Assembly: GCA_036245805.1 (NCBI GenBank)
Contig: BTRK01000005.1
Location: forward strand, 3,410,001-3,474,000
Source of the DNA: Pristionchus mayeri
Taxonomy: Eukaryota > Nematoda > Chromadorea > Rhabditida > Neodiplogasteridae
Direction: 5' to 3'
Length of the DNA stretch: 64,000 nucleotides
This document shows, piece after piece, positions 14,154 through 26,230 of this stretch. Position numbers and translations under genes: made by a program. Under the pieces are notes generated by a model, which was not told where the DNA came from, did no database searches, and was given only the letters and a program-made list of their open reading frames with translations. The stretch's first letter is position 1, and each line of letters begins with the position of its first letter.

Positions 14154-14586
14154 GGGAGATGAGGGGTGAGGCAAACAAGTGTATCGGAAGTGCGTGAGTC
14201 AGTGGCGTCGTATAGCACCAAGTTGAATGGGGTGCGCCGCTAGGAAATCATAAATCTCAACTCCTCTCCTCTCCCTCCGCCGCACAAGGTTTCGTAACAA
14301 ACACCTTGTGACAATCATTGCTCTCAACCCTGCTCGCAAATATGTTTATATCAAGAAGGGGATGACTAGCGGTGAGAGAGGGCAGACAAAGAGCCCAGAC
14401 GCGAGAAAGAACGAATCAGTGTGATAGAGAGCCAGACAAGAAGTTGAGCAACAGCCCATTCTCGTGATAGCTGTGCATGACAAAGCACCTATGAGACGTC
14501 TGTTGACAAGTCGGTTTGTGACTATCATCTCGGTATTCTACTATTATTCAGCGGGAAAGAACGTGAAAGGGAGTCGGACGCTGGAA

Positions 14587-14686
14587 GAGCAATCATCGGA
14601 CTCTCTTCAGTTTGCACGCTCTCTCATTCTCTCTTACCGGCGAGAGAGTGTGCAAACTGGAGAGGGTCAGACCATTGCTCCGCTGA
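14587..14686. repeat. Hairpin repeat, CTCTCTCG family (good copy)
   Basis: The left arm includes TTCAGTTTGCACGCTCTCTC and the right arm includes GAGAGAGTGTGCAAACTGGA, closing on GACCATTGCTCC. The stem is close to perfect over about 40 bp, with a loop of roughly 15 bases near 14632. Confidence 0.8.
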
Positions 14687-15393
14687 GTTGACAACACGTT
14701 CACTCAATCACTCCCAGTGGAGGAGGGAGGCAGTTTTCTAAACACGTTCGAACGCGAATGAGGAGGGGGTACTAATCGTCATTGAGAGAAAGAGGCGCGA
14801 AATAAATGGAGCATACGCCTATCTCGTGATTTGGGGGGTGCTCTCGGAGAGTGAGATGTGACACCTGCCCATTAACTGCCCCAGTTAGATTCGGCCAGTC
14901 GAGATTTCGACACTAACTGATCCATATGGTCCAGAGAAGAGTGTATAGAGATAACAATGGAGGTTGGTGAGGGTAAAACTGAATAGAAAGTGCTGAAACT
15001 AGAGCGGCTAGCCACTCACATTCAGATAAAAGTGGTTCTTGGGCTCAAATGGAGTGCGAGGAGCTAAAACTAGAGCGGCGAACGTGGCCGCTTCTACGTG
15101 GCCGTGAGTGGTGGAGGAAAGGACGAGACGAGGGAAAGGGGGACGAGCGAGAGAGGTCCTTTCCCTTTTCGTTCCTTCCCTAGCTCTCGCTTTTTCTCGT
15201 CGCTCCTCGTCTCTCCGCTTCTTTCTCTATCCATTCTCTCTCTGACCGTCGTATGCAAGCGGACGTCGTAGCCTCCAGGCACGGAGCGTCGTGGCACTCG
15301 TCGTCCCGCAAGAGACGTGAGAGCCCCAGACGATCAGAGAAGTCCCGTCCCCAAAGCACACTGCTCGGACTACTAGGAGCAGATGGCGGTGGA

Positions 15394-15484
15394 GAGAGCA
15401 CTCTCTTCGTTCAAACACACTCTCTCGATCACTGACTGACGAGAGAGTAGATAGTATGAAGAGAGTCAGATGATTGCTCGGCGG
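15394..15484. repeat. Hairpin repeat, CTCTCTCG family (diverged)
   Basis: Arms ACACTCTCTCGATCACTG and CGAGAGAGTAGATAGTATG, ending GAGTCAGATGATTGCTC. The stem is imperfect. Confidence 0.5.
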
Positions 15485-18168
15485 TGTCCTCTGCGTCTCT
15501 GCCCATGGATACTGTAGGTGGTGATTCCGTGTGGGAAAGGGCAGACATTGGAGTGAGAAGAAGAAGAAGGGAAGACGTCAACAACGACTAGCGGCTCGCC
15601 GATTTTCTAGGTCGCCGGGGTCTTTGACCCCCGATAGCACTATAGCGAGGAGCGGGGCGAGCGAGTACACAACAACATGTGCAATGGGGTTAGGGGGGGT
15701 ATTGGTGGCTGTTCTTGTTCTCGCACAAGAACACGCAAAAACAAAGTAGCAAGCGAAGGGTGACAAATTGGGCCACCAAGTGCATGTTAGTGTTGCCAAT
15801 TTGGCCTCTCACTCTGTCTGACTGGCGAGGTTGTGAAATTGCAAATATCAGTGCCGATTAACAGAATAGTGCATGTCACTTGGAGGAACATGTGATTCGT
15901 TGCCTGCACTATCGCTAGGAAGTTCAGTGCCGATTTTTCAAATGAAGTGCATGCCACTCGCGGTGAGTTCACAAGATTGGTCGAGGAACAGGTGACTGGA
16001 TAGTTGTGCTCGAGAGCAGAGGACAACGCGAGGTGAATGGCGAGGATTGTGAAATGCCAAAGATCTGTGCCGGAATAGTGCATGCCAATTGGACGAGCAA
16101 CATGATTGTAGTATTCGGACGGGCAAAGGTCAACGATGGCACGCACGATTTGAAGGTCGAGTAGGTAATTCAAAGATGAGAGGGTAAAGATTGAGGAGAT
16201 ATTGAAGACGACGAGAGGGCGAACAGAGATGCGATCGACGAGTGGGAGTGGGAAGAGGTTAGTGATCGCGACGCACTATCGACGTTCCCTCTTGACTCTT
16301 GCGTCTTTCGAGTAGAGAAGAGGGGGGAATCAGAGGAATTTTTAAACAAGAGACAGTGGAAGTCGATGAGAGGCAAAGAGGCAGATTGTGTGGGATGAAC
16401 GTGAGGGCACGAGGGGAATGATGATATGGGAACATATGACGAGGAGGAGGAGAGGAAGATTGGGGGTTTGGGATGCTGAAACTCGCGAAAACAACATATG
16501 AGAGAGGGGCAAAGATCGGGCGAAAGAGGAAGTACGAAGAGAGATGCAGAAGGCGAAAATTGTGCAATTTCGTCACTTTTCACACATTATCTCGCACCTC
16601 GACCAGAATTTGAAATTGGAAGACCATTTCATTTTACACAAGCTCTTCAGAATGTGTACAAAGAAGAGACCGCAGAATCATTTTCGAACTTTACTCTCAA
16701 CCATTCGAAAGACTATGAACAATGCAGAAACTATTACCCGAACGTCCAACGCTAATAAGAAGTGGGTGGTTGTTTCGCGTGGTAATTGCTGCATAGATGC
16801 GTAGGAATAGTTGGAAATGGAATATTCGGAACGCTAGAGAGGCGAAAGGTCACTGCAATTTGGCTAACGAGAATGGGAAACGGACGGGAAGAGTTCGTAC
16901 TGCAAGGGTGGGCCAACTTCGTGGTCAAATTAGATGCGCTCTGCAGAATATGGACAACGCGATCTGACGAACGGAAGTCATCTTCAAATCCCAAGATTCA
17001 ATCTGACAGTAGTACGAAACGTAGGTCAAAGATTATTATAATCAATACATTGTTGTTCACGCTGTCGAGGCAGAAGCTCGTAGCGATGAGGCAATCGAGA
17101 ATGTGAGGGAAAGTGGCAGGGGAGGAAAGAGAGAAGCGAGGTTCTAGAACGCCAACGCGTACCCGCAGGCAATGTTTTCTCGCTTTGCCAGCGAGCGAAT
17201 CGAAAAAGTATGCGAAGCAGAATACGAGGGAAGACAATTGAGGTTCAGTGGAATCATAATTCCCGATTCTTCATAATAAATAGAGTTATAATACGAATGA
17301 CAGTTCAGGCGTTAAGCCGAGTAGCTGCGCAAAGAAGTTCACATAATCCGAGCAAGCAAAGCGAATAATACGAAGCATAATAAGTGGGAGGAAAGAGCGA
17401 GGTTCGCACGGACCATATACTTCGTGAGGAGAAAACGAGTAGCAAAGGTGCTTGTCTGTTCGACTTCGATGCGCAGCAATAGTGAGGTTCATGAGGTTCA
17501 TAAAAAATCAAGTTCTTGATGGTAAGCGAGTCGTAAAAACGCTATCGTGCGTATCTGCTCGTGAACTTGTGTTGTTCAAGTTATCTAGAATTCCGGATTT
17601 TTAGAGAGAAAAAACGCGTATCGTCCAGATGTTTCCACATTTGTCTGCTCGCGTGCGTATTGTGTAAGGCTCAAGAGGTTCATAAAATGTCGGGTTGTTG
17701 ACTGTAAACGAGTTGGAAAGGGTGCGTGATTACTGATTCCAGGCGAAAAACTGGTTAATGTGATTTCGTTTGCACGAGTGTACCCCACGCGGAAGTTCTC
17801 CCTCTCTCTCGTGCTTTTTCGCAAGTGTTTTGCACGTTGTTTTGCTCGATCACTGGTCGGGCAGAGCTATTCCTGAAAATGTGTGTGTATGTGCAGTCTT
17901 CCCCTCGTTAGTATGGGGGCAAAGAAGACGTTTCTTCACTGTCCCTGTTCTCTGTCTAGTCGGGGAGACGAGATAGGGTGAGAAGAGGGAGTGCCCATCA
18001 TCTCCGTCTCTCTATCTCTCCACTGCACCGAGTGGCCAAAGGGCAGCGGGGAAAGAAGAGAAGAAGAAAAGGCGAAAACAACAGTGCAAGTGGGGAGCAA
18101 CGCACGATGTGAATGGGGGCCAGAGCGCCCAGACATGCAGGGTGAATTCAACCGGTCGCTCTGGGAAG

Positions 18169-18402
18169 TAACCGCGGATATCGGGACCAGCAGACAGGGG
18201 CGCAGGTGAAATAACACAAAGACCACGAGCGTTTCAGGATTAGGTCCACATGGATTGTTTTTACTATAGCAACATACGTATTGGGTAACATACATACGTG
18301 TTGACATGCAACATTTGAGTGAGCACAGTGAAAAGTGCTGAATGAAGTAACTGCGGATATTGGGACCACAAAGAGATAATGTAGGTGAAACAAATAGTAA
18401 TA
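18169..18402. repeat. Diverged direct repeat pair
   Basis: GAAGTAACCGCGGATATCGG near 18165 recurs as GAAGTAACTGCGGATATTGG near 18344, and the following bases AGGTGAAATAA and AGGTGAAACAA also match. Function unknown. Confidence 0.5.
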
Positions 18403-18655
18403 TTTTGAGCGGTTTAATGAGAATAATGAAAATGATATGAAAGTGAACGGGTATTTATGCGAGCTCAAATTGTTGCCGCACTGGAAAACTAGAAAGGTGT
18501 GAAGTGGACTACACTAGTTTTTAAAAAGGATCAAAATCACACAGATTGTAGCCGCAGTAGTCGTTCAGACGGCTTGAGGTGTTGACGAGCCGAAGGTTAC
18601 TCTCACGAGCCTAGTTTCACGAGGAATACCTGATACGCTCTTTCAGTTTAGTATT

Positions 18656-18658
<3 letters not shown>

Positions 18659-18697
<39 letters not shown>

Positions 18698-18698
18698 A
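18659..18698. repeat. (CT)n microsatellite
   Basis: About 19 uninterrupted CT units, the longest dinucleotide run in the window. Confidence 0.9.
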
Positions 18699-18842
18699 AA
18701 CGCAGTGAAGGTTATAGACTTCGACAAAGATCTCTGAGCACGCGTTGTCCTCTAGCCCCCGCCTCGGCGTCTCGAGACGAGAAACTCTTCGTAAACACGT
18801 CTGAAATACCCCCGCCATCTTCTCCCGGAGAGAAGAAAGAAA

Positions 18843-18935
18843 TCATCTGAGTCTACGTTCTGCACGCCCTCTCGTGTCTCTGACCGACAAATGAGCGCAT
18901 TAAATGGAGAGAGCGAGACAATAGCTCGCTAGAGA
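18843..18935. repeat. Hairpin repeat, CTCTCTCG family (diverged)
   Basis: Contains TGCACGCCCTCTCGTGTCTC, then GAGAGAGCGAGACAATAGCTC. Pairing is interrupted in the middle. Confidence 0.45.
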
Positions 18936-19087
18936 GTTCTCAAATTGAGGCAATTTGCTCCGACTCCTCATGTGTGCAACATATTTCTTTCTCGAAGTTG
19001 CAAGCCCAACTCAATTCCAAGGCGGAAACGCATTTATATTCCGGATGTTTTAGAGGAGATCTTCTATCTCCCGCCTCATCTCTTCCG

Positions 19088-19180
19088 ACAAAGCTCTTAT
19101 TTTTGCGTATTCTCTCGCAGTTAGTTAGAGAAAGCGAGGGAGCATGCAAAAGGGAGAGAGTCAGACACCACTGCTCTAAT
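19088..19180. repeat. Hairpin repeat, CTCTCTCG family (half copy)
   Basis: The right arm (GAGCATGCAAAAGGGAGAGA, then GAGTCAGACACCACTGCTC) is recognisable. The left arm is badly decayed. Confidence 0.45.
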
Positions 19181-20250
19181 TCTTCGTTAGGCATTCATCG
19201 AAAGAGGTTTCTGACCACAGCAATCTTCAGCCTCCTTCCTCTCCCGACCCTTACTCCCTCTGCAAGTTCTAGACGCTATCTCTACCCCATCGTCTGCATA
19301 CTCTGCAGTCTCTCCCTCCCTCGGTTTTCCTCTACTTTGCTGCCTACTACTATGTTACTCTCCAGTATTTCTCCGTGTTTCTTCTTCTCGACTTCCCTAT
19401 TATTCTCTCCTTTGCTTCCCTTCTTGTCTTCTCGTTCTCGCCCGTGGCTGGCACTGCCGATCGGCCACAGGGTAGTAGTAGAAGAGGAGGAGCGAGGGAG
19501 GGAGGGAATAGAAGGAGAAAGACAGAGCGAGAGGAGAATACGAGAAGAAGAACGTAGTGAACGGAGAGAAAATGCAAGCATACGAGGGGATGAAGGGAGG
19601 TTCTCGTGTGCCCACATGAATATTCTGTCATTACATTTGGCAGCAATCGACGACGTTAAATGAACAGATAACCCAAACCATGCAACAATACTAGGAACGA
19701 AAAGACACATCAACGCAGTTTTCCTACCCGTTAAAAAAGTTTAGACAAGGAGTAGCTACTTTGTAGCGTATGGGAAAATTGGCCAGAAGGACGAGGTGCG
19801 GTGCTGGGATGTGGGAAGCGGAACGCCTTATAGATGAAGCGGGAGGAAGTCAACTAGCCTCACAGACGGACGTGAAATTGGAGGAATGCTAGTAGCTTGG
19901 CAGGTACGGACTGACTCGGAAGGGACCGTGAAGGGGGAAAGAGATGGGGTAAATGTTTGTTGAGAATGATGTGAGGGAGTAGCAGATTACGATAATCGGC
20001 ACTTTCTCTCTTGATATCACGCACTGGACCGGTGGAGTATTGGAATTGAATGTACGAAAAATAGCGAACTTTATTTAAACGAGGGAGGAGGCGAAGAGCA
20101 ACTTAATTTATTAAGATTTTTTCGAAGCGCCGTGAATGTAAAAACGCATGCAGCACTTTTCATTCGAATATTAAATCAACTTGTAGCATAATAAACATTG
20201 ATAATCGTCTCATTTAAATCATGCATACAGTAATTCCACTGAAAATTATT

Positions 20251-21642
20251 GGGCTCTGTACGGATATGGGGGAACATTGAGATTATGGCGGACTAATGAC
20301 TTTTTCTGTACGGATATGGGGGACCAGTGAGATTATTTGTATTCGACTTGCATTACGTCACCCTGAGTCTAAGTCTCTCTTCAGAAGAATCTTATATCAG
20401 TTGGGTGACGTAACGCGCATCACGTGGCTCCAGTTGTCCCTCATAGTACCCTTCTTCCCACAATGGATCCTACTGCTCCGGTTGATGATGGTCTCGATAA
20501 TAAGGATTAACATTGATCAACTGCTGATGTTCCTCATGTCCTCCTCTCCTTGCGATTCATCTCCGGAAGGGTCCTCATGAGCTACCACTTGCTCAGCGTG
20601 TTAATCTTGATGTTGATCCTCGATGTGCTGGTCAACATCCTCTTCATGTTGATGATCATCCTCACCATCGAGATCATCATCAAGAGCAGTTGGATCCATT
20701 GTGGGAAGATGGGTGGTCTAAAGGACAACCGGTGCCACGTGAGTCTGGGGAGCATTTCGTCACCCAACTGATAGAAGATTCTTCTGAAGAGAGACTTAGA
20801 CACACGGTGACGTAATGCAAGTCGAATACAAAGAAACGTATCAGAACATGGCATCATTAGTCCCCCATAATCTCATTGGTCCCCCATATCCGTACAGAAA
20901 AAGTCATTAGTCCCCCATAATTTCACTGGTCCCCCATATCCGTACAGAAAAAGGTGGGGGGGGTGAAAAAAGCCCGACCGACAAAAGCCCAACGGATCAC
21001 CGTTCGCTGGATATTTGAGCTAGCTACTTAGGAGTTGTTTCATTGTTACTTGTATGTGCTACACTACATCACCCTGATTAGATCCTCTAACAATTCAATC
21101 TTGAGTTTCACTCTCTATCACCGTATAGGGGTTCATGGTCCAAATTTGCGAATTTCTGCGGAAAATCATGGTTAGATAAAATCCAAATACCGTAACAAAT
21201 CGATGCCAATGTTATTGGGATAGAGTTCTTCTTGAGGTATTGTATTATCGATTTGTTACGGTATTTGGTGTTTATCTAACCATGATTTTCAGCTGAAATT
21301 CTTAAATTTGTACCATGAACATAGATATGGATACATATATATATACATATATAGATAACATAGATATGGATAGATATGGATACATGAACATAGATATGGA
21401 TATATAGATACATAGATATGGAGTGAAACTCAAGATTGAATTGTTAGAATATCAAATCAGGGTGATGTAGTGTAGCACATACAAGTAACAATGAAACAAC
21501 TCCTAAATAGCTAGTTCAAATATCCAGCGAACGGTTATCCGTTGCTTTTGTCGGTTGGGCTTTTGTCACCCCCCCCCCCCCCCCAGAAAAAGTCATTAGT
21601 CCCCCATAATCTCAATGTTCCCCCATATCCGTACAGAGCCAA
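20251..21642. mobile_element. Composite nested foldback element with GGCTCTGTACGGATATGG ends
   Basis: The left end 20251-20308 is the near-perfect reverse complement of the right end 21588-21642. Internally, 20308-20480 is repeated inverted at about 20690-20950; both arms contain AGACTTAG/CTAAGTCT and end in the same TACGGATATGGGGGACC unit. A different foldback (20968-21566) then occupies the right part, flanked by G and C runs. The short reading frames across 20296-20857 are inverted-repeat DNA and show no protein family. This looks like one foldback element inserted into the end of another. Confidence 0.75.
20968..21566. mobile_element. Foldback element with ~150-300 bp arms, relative of the palindrome centre
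   Basis: The left arm begins GCCCGACCGACAAAAGCCCA and the right arm ends CTTTTGTCGGTTGGGC. The arms share CATCACCCTGATT and ACAAGTAACAATGAAACAAC on opposite strands. The core contains TCATGGTCCAAATT, and a stem ATACCGTAACAAATCGAT opposite ATCGATTTGTTACGGTAT. The order of motifs matches the sequence on each side of the axis of the giant palindrome at 50500-50930. Short ATAGATATGGATA repeats lie at 21320-21420. Confidence 0.8.
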
Positions 21643-23012
21643 TTATTGATTAAGGGAGGAGTAAAGTCAAACGCGCGCCCGGTTGAAATATGTTTCAATT
21701 AGCGGAGAACTCTCATCAAATCGCGTGCTCTCTCGCTCGTTGCCTGAGCTTTCCCTGATTTGGCTCCCAGCCAACTAGCGAGAACTATGTTCGGAATGGA
21801 GATATAAATGTGAAAATTTAGGATCTTCTTATCGTTGGGGAGATCTAGGTGCATATGAAAGCTGCAAAAATTGAATTTTGACTTTGCTCCTCCTTTAATG
21901 ATTGTTACGGAAAACACGAAGATGGAATTGGAAATAGTCATTTATGGAAATTCGGAAACACAAATGATGTTTATACTGTGTTGACAATGACACTGGCCGG
22001 AAAATAGAGATACAAGTAAAGTTCAAGCAAGTTCGCATGTAATATTACATCAACAAAAATTGATTTATGAGTCAGAAATGGTCGTACACAACGCCCTTTA
22101 GACGGGGAATACGAGCCAGGTACTTTGGGTTTATGTACGAATACTGATTACATGATCTATTTTTTTCACAAAATCATATAGTAGCAGATCTCGCGCGAGT
22201 GTGCTAGCTCAGCTTTCACATCATAGTCGCGACGTTTTCATTTGATGCTTAATTACCTAACCCACAGAGTGTCAAGTTGAACGTTCCGGAGCTCGATGGC
22301 GCCACCTTGTTGAGCATCCGGCATCGTCATGATGGCTCATGCCAAAATACAATTATTGTTTTAATATTCTACCCGGAATGACCAAGTGATTAAGGTCAAT
22401 AAGCGTAAACGGAATCGATTTTTTCGTGAAACACAACTGATTTTCGGACTTTGGAGACCGAAACACACCTTCAATTTGATCGCATCCAAACTCGTCAATT
22501 TGTTCATATTATATTATGTGTTTCACTATCAGCTCTTCGGTTTGAACGCCAGATAACGATTGATTCTTGCTGCACTATTTTTATTGTTAGAGAAAAAAAA
22601 TCAAAATATCACTTTGTAAGCATAATCATGCTAAATACACGCTACGGTTCCTCATGTTGTACAATTTTGTATGATTCGCTTCAGTAGGATATTCTTCAGG
22701 TTCGCTACATAATTGCCTAGCTGTTAAGCTATTTAGTACATCTGAAATATACTCGAAAATTATAGAAATTTCATGAAAACGGAAACCCTAATACTCACAT
22801 TATAGTTTGCTTCCACCAGGTACCCGTCCACCTCCAGCTCTCGGTATACTGCAATGATCTTTAATTGGTTTTCAAATATTCTCCGGCTCCGCAAAGCAGT
22901 GGAATCTAAAGATTTTGGGAAATGTGTGATGGAATTTGAATGTGTTTGTGAACATGTGCAGTAAGCTGGAAAAATCGAGAAAAACTCCATCCCATTTTGC
23001 ATCTTGCTTACT
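21643..23012. other. Region without a supported gene
   Basis: AT-rich sequence. One isolated exon-like stretch on the minus strand (about 22846-22796, ATTGCAG acceptor and AT|GTGAGT donor, about 17 residues) and one on the plus strand at 22266-22376 have splice-like borders. They could not be joined into a gene. Confidence 0.4.
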
Positions 23013-23088
23013 GCGTCGGATGAGAACTATGACATCATGCCACCTTTGATTTCAAAGTTGGCATAGCGTCATAGTTAGCATCCGACAT
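23013..23088. repeat. Short inverted repeat
   Basis: GTCGGATGAGAACTATGAC pairs with GTCATAGTTAGCATCCGAC across a loop of about 35 bases. Confidence 0.7.
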
Positions 23089-23114
23089 AGTCTCCTTGAA
23101 ACGATTTTGAAATA

Positions 23115-23764
23115 TTAGGTTGTCTCAAAAGTTTCTGACTATTTTAATTTTTTCATGTTTTCACCTCTCCTGTCCTTGGATGTTGACCGATTTACTTCTG
23201 GTCTTCTACCATCTACAAGGGCTTGGGTTCTCTATCTAGCGCATATTACCCCAGCTCTTGAGATTCTCGCGATAAACTATGAAATTCAACGAGATGGCAA
23301 AGGGACTAACTTTTTCAAAGGTTCAAAATTCTTCGGAAAACCGTGTGAGGTGCAAATTTAATACACTACTGTGAAGTACTCCCAACATGCTATTAACGAG
23401 TCATATTTGATAGATGTACTGTTATATCCACGTATATAGGGAGCGCACAATCTGAAAACTACACATGCTGGTAATTTACGAAGCAGCATCAATAGATCCT
23501 GGAATTGCATTAAGGATCCGAGAGAGCTAATTTGAGGTGATATGCGAAGTACGTTCCCCATAAAATATATGACTAGAATTAGGAAATATTTGAACCATCC
23601 GTTGTTAAGTTTAGCTTATCGGAATATGGAAGTTTAGATTGCAATGCATGGTGGTATTACACATCAAGACCCTAACTCATGCCAAAAGGAAAATTGAAAC
23701 ATCCGATGGTAACGAGAGCAAACTTGAAAAATTAAATGGTCAGAAACTTTTGGGACAACCTAAT
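23115..23764. mobile_element. Mariner-type non-autonomous element, about 650 bp
   Basis: The ends are inverted: TAGGTTGTCTCAAAAGTTTC on the left and GAAACTTTTGGGACAACCTA on the right, next to TA dinucleotides as expected for mariner insertion. The interior has no recognisable transposase, so this is probably a deleted or MITE-type derivative. Confidence 0.8.
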
Positions 23765-24114
23765 ACATTACGTATATATTGAAAATATCATTTCTTACGA
23801 AGCAATTACATGATTGATCGCCGCTACAACAGTGCTGCGAAGATCACGCAGGGACACTTTATTGATGATTTTAAGAGGGGGGAGCGACAAATTCACGTTT
23901 CCTAATGATTACTTACGGAACTTTTTAAAACGGATTCGGGACTCCCTTTGGTGTCCTTTGACAGATCTGACCTTCTCCGACTGAGAGTTCGACTTTTGCG
24001 GTTCCCGTGTTAATCCAAGCATTTTCAAGAGGACAATAAAGAAATAATATCGAACAAAACCATAACACAATAACAGAGAATTATATGTAGATTGATATAT
24101 AAATGGTGATTGTA

Positions 24115-24588
24115 TAAAAAAGCGGGCCAATTATCCACGAAGTGTTCATTTGTGTACATTACTCATACTAGTATAACATGTCCGCACCCCGGACAGCGAC
24201 CTAATTGCTAAAATTATTATTTTTGATAAACAGTGCCAAATGGAATGACATCGATCGTCAGTTGTGTATACGTAATTTGAATGAAGCTCAACATTTTTGG
24301 AAAGTAGTGGCGATGAAACTGATCAAGTTGAATAACACGACGCTTATCAGCGAAATAATTCTTCCATTTGCAGATCTCGCCCATACTCCTCGCGTTGTCA
24401 AATCTCAGATAACTGCGATCTTCCTGCTTCAAATAATGCACCAGCATGTCATGCATGCGCATGGGATGAATGAATGCTAATTAGTTTTTATCGTTTTCAT
24501 TAAAATTGGTTAAAAAAGCGGACCAATTATCAAAGAAGTGTTCATTGGTCTATATTACTCATACTAGTATAACACGTCCGCACTCGTC
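24115..24588. repeat. Direct repeats (~75 bp) flanking ~320 bp
   Basis: AAAAAAGCGGGCCAATTATC at 24116 recurs as AAAAAAGCGGACCAATTATC at 24513. Both continue with AAGTGTTCATT and ACTCATACTAGTATAACA. The intervening 320 bp has no clear gene. It could be a tandem duplication or a small terminal-repeat element. Confidence 0.7.
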
Positions 24589-25109
24589 TATTGTGTAGTC
24601 AGGACTCCTTTTATTGATCAGTAAATGACTACATATTGAATTTTTATGTTGATTTTGCACATTTTTGAAAAATGAGAAATTCAAATTTTCTGAAACGAGA
24701 TAGATGCAGGAGCCAATATTTTTTATGAGAATATAGCCTCTTGGTGAGTGAATGTAGCACACTCATAGTGAAGCCTGTATGCTTGGTCTTCGATGCAAAA
24801 AATCTGAAAAAGTTTCATGTAGCCAGCGTCGACAATATATTTTCAACAGCGTGTAATTCGGTCTGAACTTAATCGAGACACAGTTGAAACATATTTTCTG
24901 AAAGGGTATACGTGATACTTCTCAGTCATCAGCATGGGCAGGTTTCGTGAATTTTGCCTACAAATATCCAGTAAAATATATTTAATGCAAAATTTTGAAC
25001 ATCAGTTGCAATTGGGTTTATCATAATTTCTTGCGTTGATTGCGATATCGGATTGATTGAAATGTGTGTATGTAAAGTACAAGCATACCTCTAAATACTG
25101 CTACGTTTG

Positions 25110-25950
25110 TTAGTCATTGTGATTTGGGACAAGAGAATTATGATAGTTCAAAGTACGGACACAAAAAACCGCACGACTTTTGCATCAACGTGATACATGG
25201 GGGCATCAAAGAAACCGCGATGAAACCAACACAATACAAACGACAAACCTCACAAATCTCAAACGTCAGGATTGACAAATAATCTTCGCACATTTTGGGG
25301 TTATTTGTCTGAGAAACGAGTAGGTCTGATGAGGTATGACATAGTTTAAAATTTAAAATTTCGTATTTCATGTGATTTTGGGCAATCAACGGTTCTGAAG
25401 ACGTGGAGGCCCCTTGGCTTCAGATGACAATGCGTTGCAATCAGATGTCATGCAATATCTCGAATACTAATTGTGCTAAAATTGCGAGAAAATATTTCCT
25501 GGCACATCATGAGATGGCCAATACGTCTGTATATTTCATTTATCATAATGTGCAGGCATAATATAAGGCGTAATTGGGCAATTTTTGAATCATTGTCAAA
25601 TGCATAATTATGCCCAATTCCGGTACCCTAGTCGCATCACCTGCATTTCCTGCACTTCTTTCGGCAGTCATATCTCATAATTCAGAAAGAGGAATTTCAT
25701 ACCCGTCTTCACCACCGTTGATGGACCAAAATCACAATACAAATCACATGATCTTGACTTTCATCATGCACGTTAAAGAGGTTTATGTCGCTCAGATATG
25801 ACCCCATGTATTTGATGCAGTCAACATTGATGGGGCCATTGCTGAAAAAGATAGGGAGATAATGCCTGTCAGTACAATCTTCGCACGTAGCACACCGTTT
25901 CTCCCGAATGGTGTATCTCATCTAAGTACATGCTCTCTCTACGCACATAC
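25110..25950. repeat. Foldback-like repeat, copy 1 (start of segmental duplication)
   Basis: ATTTTGGGCAATCAACGGTT at about 25375 is followed by AAGACGTGGAGGCC; the inverted counterpart lies near 25700 (CACCGTTGATGGACCAAAAT). The whole block is related to 35030-35990. It leads directly into the duplicated sequence carrying the fascin-like gene. No protein is evident. Confidence 0.6.
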
Positions 25951-26230
25951 AGCTTGTCAAGGATTCCTTATCGCGAGAGACGAGAGATCCCTTTGGTTAC
26001 ACTGTTTGGTATAAGAGGGAGGACAGACGTCACTATCTCAGAGCGCTTTCTCCATTTGTAATTATGAATACATTTATCGCTTTTCGAAGTAATCCATTGG
26101 GTTGCTCCGTACGAACTCATATATGCTTCGAAACTTAAAACATTGGCATTTTGCATTTTTCGAGAGAAGAGCGAAACTCGGCACTTCTAGGATGTCGCCC
26201 CCTTCCTCCTCATCTACTCCGTCTAAGTAT

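Larger units (their letters stand above)
7644..20250. other. Gene-free 12.6 kb, strand-skewed sequence upstream of the homeobox gene
   Basis: No exon chain with consistent splice phases was found on either strand. Long blocks are purine-rich on one strand (for example 10930-11010 and 11910-12110) or pyrimidine-rich (9960-10180 and 15140-15240). It holds the hairpin repeats, one 125-bp MITE and the CT microsatellites listed separately. Because the homeobox gene starts at 7643 and reads leftward, this region may hold its promoter and distal regulatory DNA or untranslated first exons, but no specific site was recognised. A cluster of TACGGTAG words lies at 11137-11195, with its reverse complement at 11470-11520. 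Confidence 0.6.

Noticed and set aside
18974..19663. A 229-codon open reading frame on the plus strand
   Set aside because: The product is driven by CT/GA-biased DNA (Ser/Leu/Pro then Glu/Arg runs), overlaps a hairpin repeat, and an equally long frame exists on the opposite strand.
22266..22846. Two exon-like stretches with splice borders
   Set aside because: They are on opposite strands and could not be joined to other exons in a consistent phase, so no gene was called.
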